Source: an uncultured Clostridia bacterium
GTDB lineage: Bacteria > Bacillota > Clostridia > Christensenellales > Borkfalkiaceae
Reading direction: 5' to 3'
Length of the DNA stretch: 64,000 nucleotides
Assembly (NCBI GenBank): GCA_934247935.1
Contig: CAKQKE010000005.1
Span: 62,001-126,000, forward strand
Each line of letters opens with the position of its first letter. Position 1 is the first letter of the stretch. Made by a program: the position numbers and the translations under genes. Below, in pieces: positions 62,071-64,000 of the stretch. Below the pieces are notes generated by a model. It worked only from the letters and a program-made list of their open reading frames with translations, did no database searches and had not been told where the DNA came from.

Positions 62071-62100
62071 AAGAATTTGGTCGGTTTTTTACTAAGTAAA

Positions 62101-63732
62101 TTATGCACCAAGGTTTACAGTTGTAGCGGAAGTACCGATTGCGACTGCCACACCATTTGCATTGTAAGCAACTACTACTAATTTTGCTTTCGTTACATTA
62201 ATAGATTGACATACCGTACCACAGTAGTATACCAAAGCACCGTCTTCTAAAACAATAAGGTCAGAACCATAAGTCGATTCTTTATTAGTAGTCGTGTCTT
62301 GAGCATTTGCCTTAATCTTCAGGAGAGTGTATTCCAACTTACCATTTTCGCCAGCAGTTGCAGGTTGAACATATCTGAACGCACCACCCTTTCCGTTGCC
62401 GTAATCCATAGTACCTACGGCATAAATTTCATATTTAACAGCACCTTCAACCGTGCAAGTCAACTTATTGTCGGCAACAGTAAACGCAACAGCCTTAAGC
62501 GTATCGTCTACAGCAACTTCACCGGTTATTCCGGTAGCCGTCGTTACGTCTAACAATGCAACATTACCACAGTTATATTTCTTAGCCTCTGTTTCGTTAA
62601 GAGTAAGACCACGACCTGCAGTCTTGATTATTTTTGCAGTTTCGGTAACCGAACAATCCGTAAATACAAGCGCGTCATTCTTACTATTATTGTTGTTTGC
62701 AAAGAATGCGCCTGCACCTTGTTGATAAGAACCTTCTATAAGACCATTAAACTTGCAGTTAACGAATTTAACCGAACCGGTAGGAAGAGCAGAAGATTGA
62801 GCAGAAGCAAAACCTGCTACCAAAGAAGTTGCATAAGCATTTAAAATCTTAAGGTCGCTTTCGCAATTTTTAAGTGTAAGAGATTTCAAAGGTGCAGCAA
62901 CTTTACCCGGCATACTTCTTTCCAAGAAAGATACGAACGGAGAAATGTTGGAGTTTCCGGAGTTTGCAGCATTGAGATAACCTGTCAACTTAACATTCTC
63001 AAATTCAATTTCGCCGTTTTCGGCATTGGAAGTAACGAGACCCATAGTTGCCGAAGCACCCGTGGACGCAAACGCAACCGTCACGTTCTTCATAACAAAT
63101 TTTTCATTTCCGCGAGCAACTCTACCGAATACTTCGTTGTATTTGTTGATTGCTTTTCCATCCGGAGTAAGCACAGCACTTATACCGATAAGCGAATAGT
63201 TGTTACCGTCGATAATACCAGTCCACGCTTCGGCGTTGGTTGCATCCTGACCGTTGTTAGCCATTCTCAATGCATAACCGGAGAAATCGATTGTATTCGT
63301 AAGAACGTAATAAGCAAACGTCTTTTGGTCAAGCATATTCTGGAATTGAGCGGGAGAAGAAACCTTGTAAGGATCTGCTTCGTCGCCCGTACCGCCGGCA
63401 AACTTACTGTCGATAACCGTGTAAGTAAACGAAAGCGTAAGGTTTTCGTAAGTAACGGTTGCAGTACGAGTACCTACCGTTGCGGTAGTAAAGTTTTTGA
63501 CCGTGATAGTATATTCCGTCGAGGGATAACTAATAGTCTTAGTTCCTTGATCTTTAATATCTGCTTTGATGGAGAACGTAAGACCGGTTGTATCGTTGAG
63601 CGTGTATACAGTAGCAGGCTTATTTACCCATTCGATTGTACCGACGTTGTATACTAAATTACAACCCGTCATAACAACCGCCGATAAAGCAAGGACTAAT
63701 ACCATGCATAAGGTGATAATCTTCTTTTTCAT
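62101..63732 (-). CDS. Pilus-associated beta-helix-like lipoprotein 3
   Basis: A 543-residue lipoprotein: lipobox VMTGC (Cys 24), Ig-like domain (about 28-115) ending LTLSFTYTVIDS, hinge GGTGDEADPYKVSSPAQFQNML, beta-helix-like region (about 120-400, rungs such as MKNVTVAF, FENVKLTG, LKNCESDL, FVNCKFNG) and C-terminal domain with C-x3-C in LVYYCGTVCQSI. Its C-terminus is closer to lipoprotein 1 than to lipoprotein 2. The start at 63732 follows AAGGAG; the frame extends 12 codons upstream without a site. It lies 77 bases after giant prepilin 3. Confidence 0.86.
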   Translation of the reverse strand: MKKKIITLCMVLVLALSAVVMTGCNLVYNVGTIEWVNKPATVYTLNDTTGLTFSIKADIKDQGTKTISYPSTEYTITVKNFTTATVGTRTATVTYENLTLSFTYTVIDSKFAGGTGDEADPYKVSSPAQFQNMLDQKTFAYYVLTNTIDFSGYALRMANNGQDATNAEAWTGIIDGNNYSLIGISAVLTPDGKAINKYNEVFGRVARGNEKFVMKNVTVAFASTGASATMGLVTSNAENGEIEFENVKLTGYLNAANSGNSNISPFVSFLERSMPGKVAAPLKSLTLKNCESDLKILNAYATSLVAGFASAQSSALPTGSVKFVNCKFNGLIEGSYQQGAGAFFANNNNSKNDALVFTDCSVTETAKIIKTAGRGLTLNETEAKKYNCGNVALLDVTTATGITGEVAVDDTLKAVAFTVADNKLTCTVEGAVKYEIYAVGTMDYGNGKGGAFRYVQPATAGENGKLEYTLLKIKANAQDTTTNKESTYGSDLIVLEDGALVYYCGTVCQSINVTKAKLVVVAYNANGVAVAIGTSATTVNLGA

Positions 63733-63809
63733 AAATAACTCCTTTATTTTAAGTGCAAATAAATGCACTCTTAAACCAAAATTAAACTAAAATAAATTTA
63801 TTTTTTTGT

Positions 63810-64000
63810 TTATTGCGGATATTTTGCAATTAAAATATTGTCGTTCATATCCTTTATTACAATACGACTGATTTGTACGGTGTTTACGAAATAGTCAGGC
63901 GTTTTGTCTTTGAAAATTTCTGTACTTGCATACGAAATTCTTTCATGCGAACCAAACTCAAACGCATAACAACCGCCTTTTTTTACTCCGCCCTTTTGCC
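63810..64000 (-). CDS. C-terminus of giant prepilin-like protein 3 (partial)
   Basis: The minus-strand frame enters from the window edge and ends at the TAA at 63810, leaving 62 residues. The end VQISRIVIKDMNDNILIAKYPQ parallels VVEKVEVYSGNTLILVRYY of giant prepilin 2 and IENITFSIKNGSQEKILLVKCY of giant prepilin 1, and the gene sits directly upstream of lipoprotein 3, as the other two sit upstream of theirs. It is therefore read as the third giant prepilin. The prepilin N-terminus is outside the window, so this is inferred. Confidence 0.65.
   Translation of the reverse strand, partial: QKGGVKKGGCYAFEFGSHERISYASTEIFKDKTPDYFVNTVQISRIVIKDMNDNILIAKYPQ

Larger units (their letters stand above)
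61296..62100. other. Long intergenic region upstream of giant prepilin 2
   Basis: No gene. AT-rich; holds the promoter region of giant prepilin 2, two consecutive hairpins (61877-61945) and a dispersed repeat (62018-62070). Confidence 0.55.

Noticed and set aside
1..64000. CRISPR array
   Set aside because: No regularly spaced repeats with unique spacers were found; the tandem repeats seen are two to four units without spacers.

Overview
The window looks like chromosomal DNA of an uncultured, AT-rich, probably single-membrane Bacillota, most likely a Clostridia lineage such as the Christensenellales. This rests on Gram-positive style AGGAGG ribosome sites, lipobox lipoproteins, a type IV pilus locus without a secretin, a preQ1-I riboswitch, and MarR/ABC and TetR/oleate hydratase pairs. 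The taxon is an inference. No rRNA, CRISPR array or intact mobile element is seen. There are three tRNAs (Leu-TAA, Gly-GCC, Val-TAC) and a 3' fragment of tRNA-Leu.

Layout. 0-9 kb: an AraC regulator, tRNA-Leu, two paralogous membrane proteins, an SPFH membrane protein in an operon with a ribbon-helix-helix repressor, a TSUP exporter, and oleate hydratase beside a TetR regulator. 8.8-15.8 kb: a three-gene surface operon (two lipoproteins with jelly-roll-like and InlB-type repeats, plus a secreted LamG-metallophosphoesterase), divergent from a COG4189-type regulator. 16-24 kb: DegV, two tRNAs, a MarR-controlled heterodimeric ABC exporter, and aspS. 24-34.7 kb: two orphan phage-tail-like genes, MTA/SAH nucleosidase, a class I glutamine amidotransferase, a degenerate Rho, a metallo-beta-lactamase-fold hydrolase, a RimK-like ATP-grasp ligase and two flavoproteins. 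35-41.4 kb: a membrane protein with two DUF1508 domains, an NAD synthetase fused to an XRE-type HTH, a YjbR-like protein, and a preQ1-controlled transporter plus SDR operon.

41.9-64 kb: a type IV pilus or type II secretion-like region. The core is a PilB ATPase, PilC platform, PilD peptidase, three minor pilins, a divergent PilM and a small major-type pilin. Next to it lie three pairs, each a very large prepilin followed by a beta-helix-like lipoprotein; the third prepilin runs off the window end. A cation/proton antiporter and an MgtC-like gene, on the opposite strand, separate the first pair from the other two. The coupling of giant pilins to lipoproteins is the best candidate here for an undescribed system: the shared assembly core could display or export large, diversified pilins that work with partner lipoproteins at the cell surface. 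That role is inferred only from gene order and sequence.

Control elements read from the sequence include a preQ1-I riboswitch with its terminator, and palindromes placed on promoters of the HTH-NadE, SPFH-RHH, MarR and TetR genes. Two families of dispersed intergenic repeats are also present.
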